Source: DASWIP01 sp036397635 (lineage in GTDB: Bacteria > Actinomycetota > AC-67). From it: DNA of 16,616 nt. The notes beneath the pieces are model-generated. The model saw only the letters and a list, made by a program, of their open reading frames with translations. It did not search any database and had not been told where the DNA came from. Location: the NCBI GenBank assembly GCA_036397635.1, contig DASWIP010000050.1:1-16616 (forward strand), read 5' to 3'. Position 1 is the stretch's first letter; each line of letters starts with the position of its first letter. Both the position numbers and the translations under genes were made by a program. Shown one piece after another: positions 1 through 7,778 of the stretch.

Positions 1-276
1 CGCGACCGGAAGCCCGATGATGAACGCCAGCCCCAGCTTGCCGGTGATGATCCCCATCGCGATCGCGCCAACGCCGATGAACGCGCCGTGCCCCAAGCTG
101 ATCTGCCCGGCGTAGCCCATCAGCAAGTTGAGGCTGAGCGCGCCGATCGCGAACACGACACCGAACCCCAGGATCCCCGCGCGCAGGTCGTTGAACTGCC
201 CCGGGAACACACGACCGAGGATCGGCGGCAAGGCGATGAGCGCGACGGCGATCAGGTACGGCCGCGCGCGTCTCAC
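1..276 (-). CDS. livM: Branched-chain amino acid-type ABC transporter permease LivM, N-terminal part
   Basis: Only the first 92 codons are in the window; the gene continues past the left edge. Reading on the minus strand from a GTG at 276-274, the protein opens with a hydrophobic segment and then shows the LivM signature GYAGQISLGHGAF at residues 54-66, which is diagnostic of this permease family. The GTG overlaps the livH stop codon by four bases (GTGA), and a GGGGAG sits six bases upstream, which fixes the start. LivM is one of two membrane subunits of HAAT-type importers for branched-chain amino acids, amides or small organic acids. The ATP-binding subunits LivG and LivF are expected further left but cannot be seen. 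The substrate cannot be read from this fragment; the neighbouring acyl-CoA and ester genes suggest a carboxylic acid rather than leucine (inference). Confidence 0.93.
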   Translation of the reverse strand, partial: MRRARPYLIAVALIALPPILGRVFPGQFNDLRAGILGFGVVFAIGALSLNLLMGYAGQISLGHGAFIGVGAIAMGIITGKLGLAFIIGLPVA

Positions 277-1133
277 GCCGTGCTCCCCAGGATGCCGCGC
301 GGCCGCAGCAGCAGCACCGCGAGCACCACGCCGAACAACCCGGCCTCGACGATGCCCGAGGCGGTCGGGAATGCGTTCTGCAGGCCCGCCTCGAGCACGC
401 CGATCGCGATGCCGCCGATGAACGCGCCGGTGAGGCTGGTCAGCCCCCCGAGCAGCGCGGCGGCGAGCCCTCGAAGGAAGAACAGCGTCAGCGCGAAGGG
501 GGTGAAGGTGCCGATCGCGGGTAGCAGGATCAACCCCGAGAGCGCCGCCAGCGCTGCGGCCGATCCCCACGCGAACATCGAGATGTGCGAGAGGCGCACG
601 CCCATCAGTCGGACGGTGGTCGGATCGTGCGCCGCCGCAAGCACCCCCAAGCCGAAGGTCGTGCGCTTCAACAGCAGCAGGAGTCCGAGTCCCAGCGCCA
701 GCGTGGTTCCCATCGCGAACAGGCGCACCGGCGGCACGCACACGTTGGCGAGGTCGAGGCCGCATCCGGTCACCGGCGGCGCGAGCAGCTGCGGACTGAG
801 CCCCCAGATCCCCACCTCGAGCCCGTACAGCGCGAGCCCCAACCCGACGGTCGCGATCACCAGCGTGAGCCTCGGCGCATCGACGTTGGGCCGGATCACG
901 AAGCGCTCGAACGCGAGCCCGATCGCGGTCACCGCGAAGATCGCGGCCAGCGCGCCGGCGGCCCACGGCCAGTCAGACTTGGTGATCAGCGCCCACGCGA
1001 TGTACACGGCGAACGTGCCGAGCTCGCCTTGGGCGAAATTCAGCACCCGCGTGGTCTTGTAGACCAGGACGATCCCCAGCGCGAGCAGGCCGTAGATCGC
1101 GCCGACCGAGATCCCGACTACCAAGGTCTGCAT
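273..1133 (-). CDS. livH: Branched-chain amino acid-type ABC transporter permease LivH
   Basis: The protein has 286 residues, usual for LivH, and consists mostly of hydrophobic helices. It opens MQTLVVGISVGAIYGLLALG and carries the family motif TTRVLNFAQGELG near residue 30, matching the R-V-x-N-F-A-x-G-E signature of LivH permeases. It ends in LLLRPRGILG, the typical LivH C-terminus. The reading frame stays open upstream to 1238, but I chose the ATG at 1133 because it begins the conserved N-terminus and overlaps the tetR stop codon by one base (TGATG), so translation is probably coupled. It should form the translocation pore with LivM and receive ligand from the binding lipoprotein encoded divergently at 1970-3394. 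The identity of the transported compound is inferred only from context. Confidence 0.95.
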   Translation of the reverse strand: MQTLVVGISVGAIYGLLALGIVLVYKTTRVLNFAQGELGTFAVYIAWALITKSDWPWAAGALAAIFAVTAIGLAFERFVIRPNVDAPRLTLVIATVGLGLALYGLEVGIWGLSPQLLAPPVTGCGLDLANVCVPPVRLFAMGTTLALGLGLLLLLKRTTFGLGVLAAAHDPTTVRLMGVRLSHISMFAWGSAAALAALSGLILLPAIGTFTPFALTLFFLRGLAAALLGGLTSLTGAFIGGIAIGVLEAGLQNAFPTASGIVEAGLFGVVLAVLLLRPRGILGSTA

Positions 1134-1819
1134 CAGCGCGTTCTGGGTGCGTCCGGCGGTTCGGCGGCCGCGCCGTGCCGGATGAACGCGATCAGCTGCT
1201 CGAGCAGCTCGTCGGACACCTGCCCCTCCGGCCGCCACAGGATCCAGCGCATCCCGACCATCTCCGCGATGCCCATCAGGAGGTAGGCGAGCACCATCGG
1301 ATCCTGCTGCCGGAACTCACCGGTGTCCATGGCCGTGCTGAGGCCTTCGACGTATCCCTCGGCGAGTCGCTCGTAATGTTCCTCGAACACGTCACGGTCC
1401 ACCGATTCGGCCGAGCGGATGATCCGGTAGAGGCCGGGATGGCGACGGGTGAACTCGAAGAACGCGCGGAAGCCTTCGCGCTCGATGTGGGTCCGGCGCT
1501 CGAGCCCTTCGATCGCCTGCGCGATCTCGACCCGGAGCCGGTGGCCCAGGTCGCGTACCAGCTCGGAGAAGACGGCTTGTTTGCTGGGGAAGTACAGGTA
1601 GAACGTGCCCATCGCGACGCCGGCGCGCTGGGTGATCTGGACGATCGAGGCCTCGTCGAAGCTCCGCTCGGCGAACACGGCCTCCGCCGACTCCAGCAGC
1701 TTGGCTCGCGTCCGCTCGCCGCGCGCGGTCAGCGCCGGGCGGTTCCCGTCCCCCCCGTCCCGATCCTGTCCGGCCCGGTCCTGCCGGTTCGTGCCCTTGA
1801 CGGCGGCTGCGTCCTTCAT
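1133..1819 (-). CDS. TetR/AcrR-family transcriptional regulator
   Basis: The protein has 228 residues. After a charged low-complexity leader of about 30 residues comes a TetR N-terminal helix-turn-helix domain (about residues 35-82): ERTRAKLLESAEAVFAE, then the recognition region RAGVAMGTFYLYFPSKQAVF, which is close to the family consensus. The remaining all-helical part is the ligand-binding and dimerisation domain; the ligand class is not recognisable. The start ATG at 1819 is preceded by AGGGGAG at good spacing. The gene is first in a minus-strand operon with livH and livM and faces the large plus-strand catabolic operon, so it probably represses both through the inverted repeats at 1832-1858. 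TetR regulators beside acyl-CoA genes often respond to acyl-CoA or the free acid; that effector is an inference here. Confidence 0.94.
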   Translation of the reverse strand: MKDAAAVKGTNRQDRAGQDRDGGDGNRPALTARGERTRAKLLESAEAVFAERSFDEASIVQITQRAGVAMGTFYLYFPSKQAVFSELVRDLGHRLRVEIAQAIEGLERRTHIEREGFRAFFEFTRRHPGLYRIIRSAESVDRDVFEEHYERLAEGYVEGLSTAMDTGEFRQQDPMVLAYLLMGIAEMVGMRWILWRPEGQVSDELLEQLIAFIRHGAAAEPPDAPRTR

Positions 1820-1969
1820 GCAGGATTCTCCCCTGAAGACCTGATAGGTGATTCAGGTAATGGTTTTATCGGGTCCGCGGCCAGGACGCAAGGGTCCAGA
1901 TCGGACGATCCGGCCGGTCGGGCCGAGGCGCGAAGGGTCGGCAACCGTCGGGAGCGAAAGGTGAGAACC
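1820..1969. promoter_or_regulatory. Divergent promoter region between tetR-livHM and the binding-protein operon
   Basis: These 150 non-coding bases separate two divergent transcription units and must hold both promoters. The tetR-proximal half is AT-richer and holds nested inverted repeats (see 1832-1858). Close to the plus-strand gene there is an AAGGTGAG ribosome site just before the ATG at 1970. I could not place convincing -35/-10 pairs for either direction; an AT-rich stretch around 1858-1870 is the best candidate. Confidence 0.7.
1832..1858. promoter_or_regulatory. Candidate TetR operator: overlapping inverted repeats
   Basis: Two overlapping perfect inverted repeats are visible: ACCTGA (1839-1844) with TCAGGT (1853-1858) around eight bases, and CCTGAA (1832-1837) with TTCAGG (1852-1857). 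A shorter ACCT-GAT-AGGT also sits inside (1839-1849). Position between divergent tetR and target operons, and the length of 20-26 bases, fit a TetR-type operator with room for two offset dimers. Binding itself is inferred. Confidence 0.55.
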
Positions 1970-3394
1970 ATGGAGCACAAGCGGTGGATCGTCGCGGTGG
2001 CGCTGCTCGCGCTGCTGGGTGTCGCGTGCTCGGGGCAACCTCGGGCCGACGGAGACGACGTGAGTCCGGTCGGGACCGAGACGGGTACGCCCGATCTCCT
2101 CGGAGAGACGCCGGACCCGGACGTGACCGGCAGCGCGGTTTCCTCGGTGGGCGCGACCACGCCCGGGACCGGGACCGGCGGCGGGGGCGGGGGCGGTGGT
2201 GGGAACGTCATCGTGAAGCCACCGAGCACGCCCGGCGGCGTCCCGGAAGCGAACCTGTACACCGGTGCGGTGAACACGCAAGGGATCAACGCCGATCGGC
2301 TGGTGCTCTGCGAGCATGCCGGCATCACCCTCGCGGGCGCGTTCGGCAACGACGCCGCTCACTTCGACACCTACTGGCGCATGGTCAATGAGAACGGCGG
2401 CATCCACGGCCGCGACGTGGACCTGGTCCTCGAAGACGACGGGTACAACGCGAACCAGGCCTCGACTGCCTTCGACGCCTGCAACAGCGCCAACCCATTC
2501 CTGATCATCGGTGGCATCGGGTTCGACCAGATCCCCTCGGTGCGTCAGAAGGCCGAGGACAACAAGGAGCTGTACATCTACGGCACCGCGACCCAGGCCG
2601 GGACGGCCAACGCGCGATACAGCTTCGCTGCGGGGCCGACGGTCGAATACATGGGCCGCCGCTTCGCAGAGGCGACCGCGAAGTACAACAAGGGCAAGCG
2701 CGTCGGCGTGCTGACCGTCGCGAGCCCGGGCTGGAAGCCGGGTGCCGAAGCCTTCGCGAAGCGTCTCGGCGAGCTTGGTATGAGCGTCGCGGTCACCCGC
2801 GAGATCGCGAACAACAACGACGTGCTGACCAACCACGTGGCGGCCTTCGACGGTGCCGTGGACGTGGTATTCCTCAACGTCAACGCGCTCGCCTTCACTC
2901 GGTTCATCACCGAAGCCGACACCCAGGACTTCCACCCGCGCATCATCGGCTGGTCCTTCAACCTTGTGCCTGAGACAGGGGAGGGCAAGGTCGGCGAGGC
3001 GATGCAGCGATTCCCCTTGATCCAGGGGTTGTCGGTCTCACCCGTTCACGATCCCGCCGTCTCCTACCCCTGGAAGGATGAGTACCAGAAGATGAAGGCG
3101 GCGTACGTGAAGTACTACGGCAACGAAGAGCCCAACGACATCGACTGGATCCAGTGGCTCGGGATGAAGTTCTTCCACCAGCTCCTGCTCGATTGCGGGA
3201 AGAGCTGCACCCGCAACAAGCTCGCGGGGCTATTGCTGACCGGCTACGCCAAGACGGTCTCGCCGAACTGCAAGACCGACTTCGCGCGCGGCAAGGGCCG
3301 GTTCGGCGGGTGGTACGCGAACTACTGGCAGGCGGTGGACAGGGGAAACACGTCCGTCTGGAAGCAGATCGAAACCTGCAAGGACCGCTTCTAG
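1970..3394 (+). CDS. Substrate-binding lipoprotein of a Liv/HAAT-type ABC transporter
   Basis: The protein has 474 residues. The N-terminus MEHKRWIVAVALLALLGVAC looks like a lipoprotein signal with the modified cysteine at residue 20, although the lipobox (GVAC) is not the canonical L-A-G-C. A disordered, Thr/Asp/Pro-rich linker follows, ending in nine consecutive glycines (residues 70-78). From about residue 95 onward it is a periplasmic-binding-protein fold of the LivJ/Peripla_BP_6 type, with the opening ITLAGAFGND, a conserved NENGGIHGRDVDLVLEDDGYN stretch in two parts, and lobe-II strands such as KRVGVLTVASPGW. Reading stays open far upstream, but AAKGTG-like ribosome site and signal sequence fix the start at 1970. 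It is the first gene of the plus-strand operon and divergent from livH-livM, so it should deliver ligand to that permease. Ligand unknown; a carboxylic acid released by the neighbouring hydrolases is my inference. Confidence 0.9.
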   Translation: MEHKRWIVAVALLALLGVACSGQPRADGDDVSPVGTETGTPDLLGETPDPDVTGSAVSSVGATTPGTGTGGGGGGGGGNVIVKPPSTPGGVPEANLYTGAVNTQGINADRLVLCEHAGITLAGAFGNDAAHFDTYWRMVNENGGIHGRDVDLVLEDDGYNANQASTAFDACNSANPFLIIGGIGFDQIPSVRQKAEDNKELYIYGTATQAGTANARYSFAAGPTVEYMGRRFAEATAKYNKGKRVGVLTVASPGWKPGAEAFAKRLGELGMSVAVTREIANNNDVLTNHVAAFDGAVDVVFLNVNALAFTRFITEADTQDFHPRIIGWSFNLVPETGEGKVGEAMQRFPLIQGLSVSPVHDPAVSYPWKDEYQKMKAAYVKYYGNEEPNDIDWIQWLGMKFFHQLLLDCGKSCTRNKLAGLLLTGYAKTVSPNCKTDFARGKGRFGGWYANYWQAVDRGNTSVWKQIETCKDRF

Positions 3395-3404
3395 CGGAGG
3401 CGCG

Positions 3405-4430
3405 ATGCGACGGCTCGCCTGTGGTCTCGCCGTCGTGGCGATCGTCGCCGCGCCGGTGACCGCGCGCGCCGAGCATGCGACCGGTCACCCGGATTGGTCC
3501 TGCTGCCCCGCGCTCGCGCGCTTCGCCGACGACGTGCCCGAGCTGCTCGACGCGGAATGGGGCTATCCGGTGGGAGGCTGGGGTGGCATCCGCAGAGGCG
3601 CGCCACTGAACCGGACGCCGGTGATCTTCGTGCACGGCAACGGTGAGGACGCGAGCTTCTGGGACCTGGACAACGAGAGCACGCTCGCGGTCAACGTGCG
3701 CGAACGGTTCCGCGCCGACGGCTACACTGACCAAGAGATGTGGGCGCTGTCGTACAACGGCGCGCGCTGCGGCAACAACACCTGCCAGACCTCCAACGAG
3801 GTCAACGTCGCCGATATGGTCGCCTTCATCGAGACGGTGCTGGACTACACCGGCGCGCAGGAGGTGGACATCGTCGCGCACTCGCTGGGCGTGACGCTCG
3901 TGCGGCGCGCGCTGCAGGTGCGACCGGACCTGCAGGCCCGGGTCGAGGACGCGGTGTTCGCCTCGGGCGCGAACCACGGAACGACCGCGTGCCGGGGTTC
4001 GGAGACCATCATCGGGTGCCACGAGATCTACCCTGGTAGTCCCTGGCTCGCAGCATTGAACGACGGCGACGAAACGCCGGGTGCGACCCGGTACATGACC
4101 GTGTGCGACTGTACCGGCGCCGTCGATCATTTCTTCCTTGGTCCGGATGCACGCAGCCCGCAACTCGACGGCGCTGAGAACCTCGAGGTACCCGGCTCGG
4201 CTCATTTCGTGACTGCTCGTGGCCCCGATGTGTACGGGCGGTACCTTTCGTTCGTGAAGCAGGGCGGTCCGCGCGCGGTCGTCCGCGGCACCCGGCGGCA
4301 GCCTTCCCCCTCGGGCCGCGCGTCGCTGCCGGCGACCGGCACACCGGCTCCGGCGACGGCCGCGGCAGTGGCGATGCTGCTGGCGGCTTCGATGACGGCG
4401 GTCGTAGCGCGCAGGAGCGCACGCGCATGA
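3405..4430 (+). CDS. Secreted, LPATG-anchored lipase/PhaZ7-like alpha/beta hydrolase (copy 1)
   Basis: The protein has 341 residues: a signal peptide (cleavage probably after ARA, residue 22), one alpha/beta hydrolase domain, and a C-terminal sorting signal. The oxyanion strand reads TPVIFVHGNG and the nucleophile elbow VDIVAHSLG puts Ser at 160. Asp241 and His267 (SAHFV) complete a likely triad. The layout, including GYTDQEMWALSYN and the SxHF site, resembles class-2 lipases such as Bacillus LipA and the extracellular polyhydroxybutyrate depolymerase PhaZ7, as I remember those sequences. LPATG at 308-312 is followed by a hydrophobic stretch and an Arg-containing tail, fitting sortase attachment to the wall. 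Several Cys pairs suggest disulfides. It starts ten bases after the binding protein with a CGGAGG ribosome site and overlaps the next gene by ATGA. Role inferred: hydrolysis of extracellular esters or polyesters. A paralogue lies at 8674. Confidence 0.87.
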   Translation: MRRLACGLAVVAIVAAPVTARAEHATGHPDWSCCPALARFADDVPELLDAEWGYPVGGWGGIRRGAPLNRTPVIFVHGNGEDASFWDLDNESTLAVNVRERFRADGYTDQEMWALSYNGARCGNNTCQTSNEVNVADMVAFIETVLDYTGAQEVDIVAHSLGVTLVRRALQVRPDLQARVEDAVFASGANHGTTACRGSETIIGCHEIYPGSPWLAALNDGDETPGATRYMTVCDCTGAVDHFFLGPDARSPQLDGAENLEVPGSAHFVTARGPDVYGRYLSFVKQGGPRAVVRGTRRQPSPSGRASLPATGTPAPATAAAVAMLLAASMTAVVARRSARA

Positions 4431-5950
4431 GCTTCGCGTTCTCGAGCATCGGTCTGTGGCCGCACCGGCGCGCACAGCTGACCCCGCAGCGAGTCGCGAT
4501 CAGGATCGATGATCGGTCGGTCACCTACGCCGAGCTGGATGCGCGCGCAGCACGATGCGCGAACGCGCTCACGGCGGCGGGGATCGGCCCCGGCGATCGC
4601 GTCGCGGCGTACCTGGACACCGGCCTCGAGTACGTCGACCTGCTGTTCGCGTGCGCTCGGATCGGCGCGATCCTGGTGCCGCTGTCCACTAGGCTCGCGC
4701 CGCCAGAGCTTGCCTTCATGACCGAGGACTCGGGCGCGGCGCTGCTGGTCTACGACGCGGCCCGCGCTGAGGCGGTCAAAGCGTTCCGGCCCCAAACCGG
4801 CGTGCGCGCCGCGTTCGCCGTGGGGGATGCCGACGACCCGTCCTACGAGGCCGCGGTCGCCGCGGCGTCGCCCGAACACGAGCCTGCCGACATCGGTCCG
4901 GATGAGGTGCTCGCGATCTTCTACACCTCAGGCACGACGGGGCGGCCGAAAGGCGCGATGCTCACGCACGGCAACTTCTTCTGGACCAACCTGAACATGC
5001 TGGTGTCCTCGGGCTTCGAGCAGGACGAGCGCACGCTGGTGGTCCTGCCCCTGTTCCACGTCGGCGGCTGGAACGTGAACACGCTCGCGGTGTGGTGGGT
5101 CGGTGGGACGGTGCTGCTCGAGCGGTCGTTCGATCCTGAACGCGCGCTGGCGCTGATCGCCGAGCAGCGCGTCACCAGCATGATGGGCGTGCCGACCATC
5201 TACCAGATGATGGCCGACGATCCGTCGTTCGCAGCCACCGATCTGTCGTCGGTCCGCACGTTCGTGTGCGGCGGCGCGCCGCTGCCCGTCTCGCTGATCG
5301 AGCGGTACCAGCAGCGAGGCATCCGATTCGTTCAGGGATACGGGCTGACCGAAGCGGCACCGAACTGCCTGATCCTGCCGCCCGAGGACGCGGTGGTGAA
5401 AGCCGGCGCGGCGGGCCGCCCCTACTTCTTCACCGACGTGCGCGTGGTGGACGAAGCGGATGAACCAGTGCCGCCCGGCGGGGCCGGCGAGGTGATCGTG
5501 CGCGGACCGTCGGTGATGAAGGGCTATTGGCGCCGGCCCGAGGAGACCGCGCGCGCGCTGCGCGGCGGCTGGCTGCGCACCGGCGACGTCGGCCGCATCG
5601 ACGCCGACGGCTACGTCTTCATCGTGGACAGGGTCAAGGACATGTTCATCTCCGGCGGCGAGAACGTCTATCCGGCCGAAGTCGAAGGGGTCCTGCATGG
5701 ACATCCCGACGTCGCCGAAGCGGCGGTGATCGGCGTCCCCGACGAACGGTGGGGCGAGGTCGGGCGCGCGATCGTGGTGCTGCGGTCCGGCGCGACGACC
5801 ACGGAGGCCGCGTTGAAAACCTTTTGTGCCGAGCAGCTCGCGCGCTTCAAGGTCCCGACCTCGGTCGTTTTCGCCGACACGTTGCCGCGTAACGCCACAG
5901 GCAAGCTGCTCAAACAACAGCTGCGGGAACGCCACGGAGCGGCGTCATGA
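4427..5950 (+). CDS. AMP-forming acyl-CoA synthetase (fatty/organic acid-CoA ligase)
   Basis: The protein has 507 residues, normal for the ANL superfamily, and all core motifs are present. The phosphate-binding loop YTSGTTGRPKG lies at 166-176, the aromatic/adenine motif YGLTEA at 305-310, the hinge region GWLRTGD ends at residue 387, DRVKDMFISGGENVYPAEVE follows, and the catalytic lysine is in NATGK at 489-493. It should activate a carboxylic acid with ATP and CoA to the acyl-CoA in the cytoplasm. The GGENVYPAEVE signature and intact Lys493 fit an ordinary medium/long-chain or aromatic acid CoA ligase; substrate length cannot be read. It overlaps the preceding hydrolase and the following KAS-III-like gene by ATGA, so all three are probably translated together. 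By fold it occupies the place of OleC in ole clusters, which is an alternative worth testing. Confidence 0.93.
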   Translation: MSFAFSSIGLWPHRRAQLTPQRVAIRIDDRSVTYAELDARAARCANALTAAGIGPGDRVAAYLDTGLEYVDLLFACARIGAILVPLSTRLAPPELAFMTEDSGAALLVYDAARAEAVKAFRPQTGVRAAFAVGDADDPSYEAAVAAASPEHEPADIGPDEVLAIFYTSGTTGRPKGAMLTHGNFFWTNLNMLVSSGFEQDERTLVVLPLFHVGGWNVNTLAVWWVGGTVLLERSFDPERALALIAEQRVTSMMGVPTIYQMMADDPSFAATDLSSVRTFVCGGAPLPVSLIERYQQRGIRFVQGYGLTEAAPNCLILPPEDAVVKAGAAGRPYFFTDVRVVDEADEPVPPGGAGEVIVRGPSVMKGYWRRPEETARALRGGWLRTGDVGRIDADGYVFIVDRVKDMFISGGENVYPAEVEGVLHGHPDVAEAAVIGVPDERWGEVGRAIVVLRSGATTTEAALKTFCAEQLARFKVPTSVVFADTLPRNATGKLLKQQLRERHGAAS

Positions 5951-6951
5951 CGCGAGCAGGCGTCGTCGATCTGGCGCGCTATGAGCCGTCCGGGTTCCTG
6001 TCGGCCGACGACATCGCGTCGGCCAGCGGGATCCCCGCCGAGGTGATCCGCGATCGGTTCGGACTCGCCGGCAAGCACGTAGCCGGCCCCGACGAGCACG
6101 TCTCGGACATGTGCATCGCGGCCGCGCGCGCGCTGCTCGAACGGCACGATCCCACCGATATCGATTGCGTCGCTTACTTCGGCTCGCACTGGAAGGACCA
6201 CGCGGTCTGGCAAGCGGCGCCGAAGGTGCAGCACGCGCTGGGCATAGACGGGTACTCGCTGGAGCTGATCAACGTCTCGGCGGGCGCGCCGATCGCGGTC
6301 AAGGTGGTCGCCGACATGCTCACCGCCGACGAGTCGCTCGGTACCGTGCTGCTGGTCGGCGCATGCAAGGAGTCCGGGTTGATCGACTTCGCCAACGAGC
6401 GCGCGCGATTCATGTTCACCTTCGGCGACGGCGCGGTGGCCGTGCTGCTGCGGCGGGATCACGCGCGCAACATCGTCCTCGGCTCGAGCCTTCTGACCGA
6501 TGGGTCGTTCTCCGAGTTCGTCCACGTGCCGGCGGGCGGCAGCGTCCATCCGGCGAGCCATCAGACGATCGAGCAACGCATGCACTACCTGGACGTCATC
6601 GATCCGGCCGAGATGAAGCGGCGGCTCGATCCGGTGACCATGAAGAACTTCCTGCGCGTCGCGCGCGAGGCCGCCGAGCGCAGTGACTGTGACCTCGCCG
6701 ACATCGACTGGCTGCTGCCCATCCACATGAAGCGCTCGATCCACGATGCGCTGCTCGTCGAGTTGGGCATCGACGCGTCGCGCTCGGTGTACCTGGACCA
6801 CAACGGGCACATGAGCGCGGTGGATCCCTTGTTCGCGCTGTCGATGCTGCACGACGATGGCCGGCTGGCCGACGGGGATCTGGTCATGCTGCTCGCGGCC
6901 GGTACCGGGTACACGTGGGCCGCCAGCGTCATCCGGTGGGGAGCCGACTGA
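5947..6951 (+). CDS. Ketoacyl-synthase-III-like (thiolase fold) protein with Ser at the catalytic Cys position
   Basis: The protein has 334 residues, the usual size of FabH-type enzymes. Hallmarks are the GDGA motif at 160-163, the active-site helix INVSAGAPIAV, LLPIHMKR with His260, and the C-terminal LLAAGTGYTWAASVIRW. Aligned by eye to FabH, the nucleophile Cys (E. coli Cys112) is Ser111 (codon TCG, 6277-6279), His is kept as His260, and the Asn of GNTSA is replaced by His288 in NGHMSA. A standard Cys-His-Asn condensing enzyme is therefore unlikely. Ser-type KAS III proteins exist, for example DpsC of daunorubicin biosynthesis, which acts as an acyl carrier/transferase. Here it might condense, transfer or hydrolyse acyl-CoAs; the function is unknown. 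It overlaps the CoA ligase by ATGA and the next hydrolase by one base (TGATG), placing it firmly in the operon. Confidence 0.85.
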   Translation: MTRAGVVDLARYEPSGFLSADDIASASGIPAEVIRDRFGLAGKHVAGPDEHVSDMCIAAARALLERHDPTDIDCVAYFGSHWKDHAVWQAAPKVQHALGIDGYSLELINVSAGAPIAVKVVADMLTADESLGTVLLVGACKESGLIDFANERARFMFTFGDGAVAVLLRRDHARNIVLGSSLLTDGSFSEFVHVPAGGSVHPASHQTIEQRMHYLDVIDPAEMKRRLDPVTMKNFLRVAREAAERSDCDLADIDWLLPIHMKRSIHDALLVELGIDASRSVYLDHNGHMSAVDPLFALSMLHDDGRLADGDLVMLLAAGTGYTWAASVIRWGAD

Positions 6952-7778
6952 TGCCCACCGCGCAGGCCGGTGAGATCACGATCGGCTACGACGTCCACGG
7001 GAAGGACGGCGACTGGCTGGTGCTCGTGATGGGGCACGCGTACGCACGCTGGGCCTGGAACTGGCAGGTCTCGGGTCTCGCGGAGCGGTTCCGGGTGGTC
7101 ACCTTCGACAACCGCGGGATCGGCGAGACCGGCGCGCCGCCGGCGCCGTACACGGTCGAGCAGATGGCCGCCGACACCGTCGCGCTGCTCGACGCGCTTG
7201 GGATCGAGCGCGCGCACCTGATCGGCACCTCGCTGGGTGGCTGTATCGCGCTGGAGGTGGCGCTGTCGTATCCCGAGCGGGTGGAGCGGTTGGTGCTGGC
7301 ATGCACCTCGCTGGGCGGGGCCAGCCCCAAGAGCTACCCGTTGATGCCCGCGGTCGTGCGCATCATCGAGGAAGCCGCGAACGAGCCGGCCGAAGTACGC
7401 CTTCGCCGCGGCACCGAGAACGCGTTCGCGCCGGGTTTCGTCGCCGAGCATCCTGAGGTGATCGACCAGGTCCTCGCGCTGCGCGACGCGACGGGCCAGC
7501 CGCTCGAGGCGTGGCTGGCGCAGGCGACCGCGTACCCGGCCTACGACGCGACCGACCGCGTCGCGTCGCTCGCGACTGAGACCCTGGTGGTGACCGGAGA
7601 TCAGGACAACGTGATCGACGCGCGCAACTCGCGGGTGCTGGCCGAGATGATCCCGAACGCATCGCTGATCGAGATGGACGGCGGCCACCTGTTCTTCATC
7701 GAGCAGCCCGAGCGCTTCAACGACCTGGCCGCCCGGTTCCTCGCCGGCGGGCGCACGGCGGTCGAGGCGCGCGGATGA
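6951..7778 (+). CDS. Cytoplasmic alpha/beta-fold hydrolase
   Basis: The protein has 275 residues, has no signal peptide and is of the Abhydrolase_1 type. The oxyanion region is VMGHAYARW, then DNRGIGETGAP, the nucleophile elbow IGTSLGG with Ser94, the likely acid Asp219 in TGDQDN, and His246 in DGGHLFF. It resembles 3-oxoadipate enol-lactonase-like and other small-ester hydrolases. The open frame extends 12 codons upstream, but the ATG at 6951 overlaps the previous stop as TGATG, has GGGGAG eight bases upstream and begins the conserved part. In the operon it could cleave oligomeric esters, a lactone or a thioester made or imported by its neighbours. By fold it is in the OleB position of an ole cluster. 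The substrate cannot be told from sequence. Confidence 0.9.
   Translation: MPTAQAGEITIGYDVHGKDGDWLVLVMGHAYARWAWNWQVSGLAERFRVVTFDNRGIGETGAPPAPYTVEQMAADTVALLDALGIERAHLIGTSLGGCIALEVALSYPERVERLVLACTSLGGASPKSYPLMPAVVRIIEEAANEPAEVRLRRGTENAFAPGFVAEHPEVIDQVLALRDATGQPLEAWLAQATAYPAYDATDRVASLATETLVVTGDQDNVIDARNSRVLAEMIPNASLIEMDGGHLFFIEQPERFNDLAARFLAGGRTAVEARG

Noticed and set aside
1175..1969. Upstream extension of the binding-protein reading frame through the tetR region
   Set aside because: The extension is antisense to tetR; a lipoprotein signal and ribosome site place the real start at 1970.
2177..2205. G-rich tract coding nine glycines as a possible phase-variation slip site
   Set aside because: The tract is broken by C and T bases into short runs, and it lies in a flexible linker after the lipid anchor, which explains it well enough.
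2958..4475. Minus-strand open frame of about 505 codons opposite the first hydrolase
   Set aside because: Low-complexity Arg/Ser/Ala-rich product lying antisense to a gene with clear catalytic motifs; no ribosome site.
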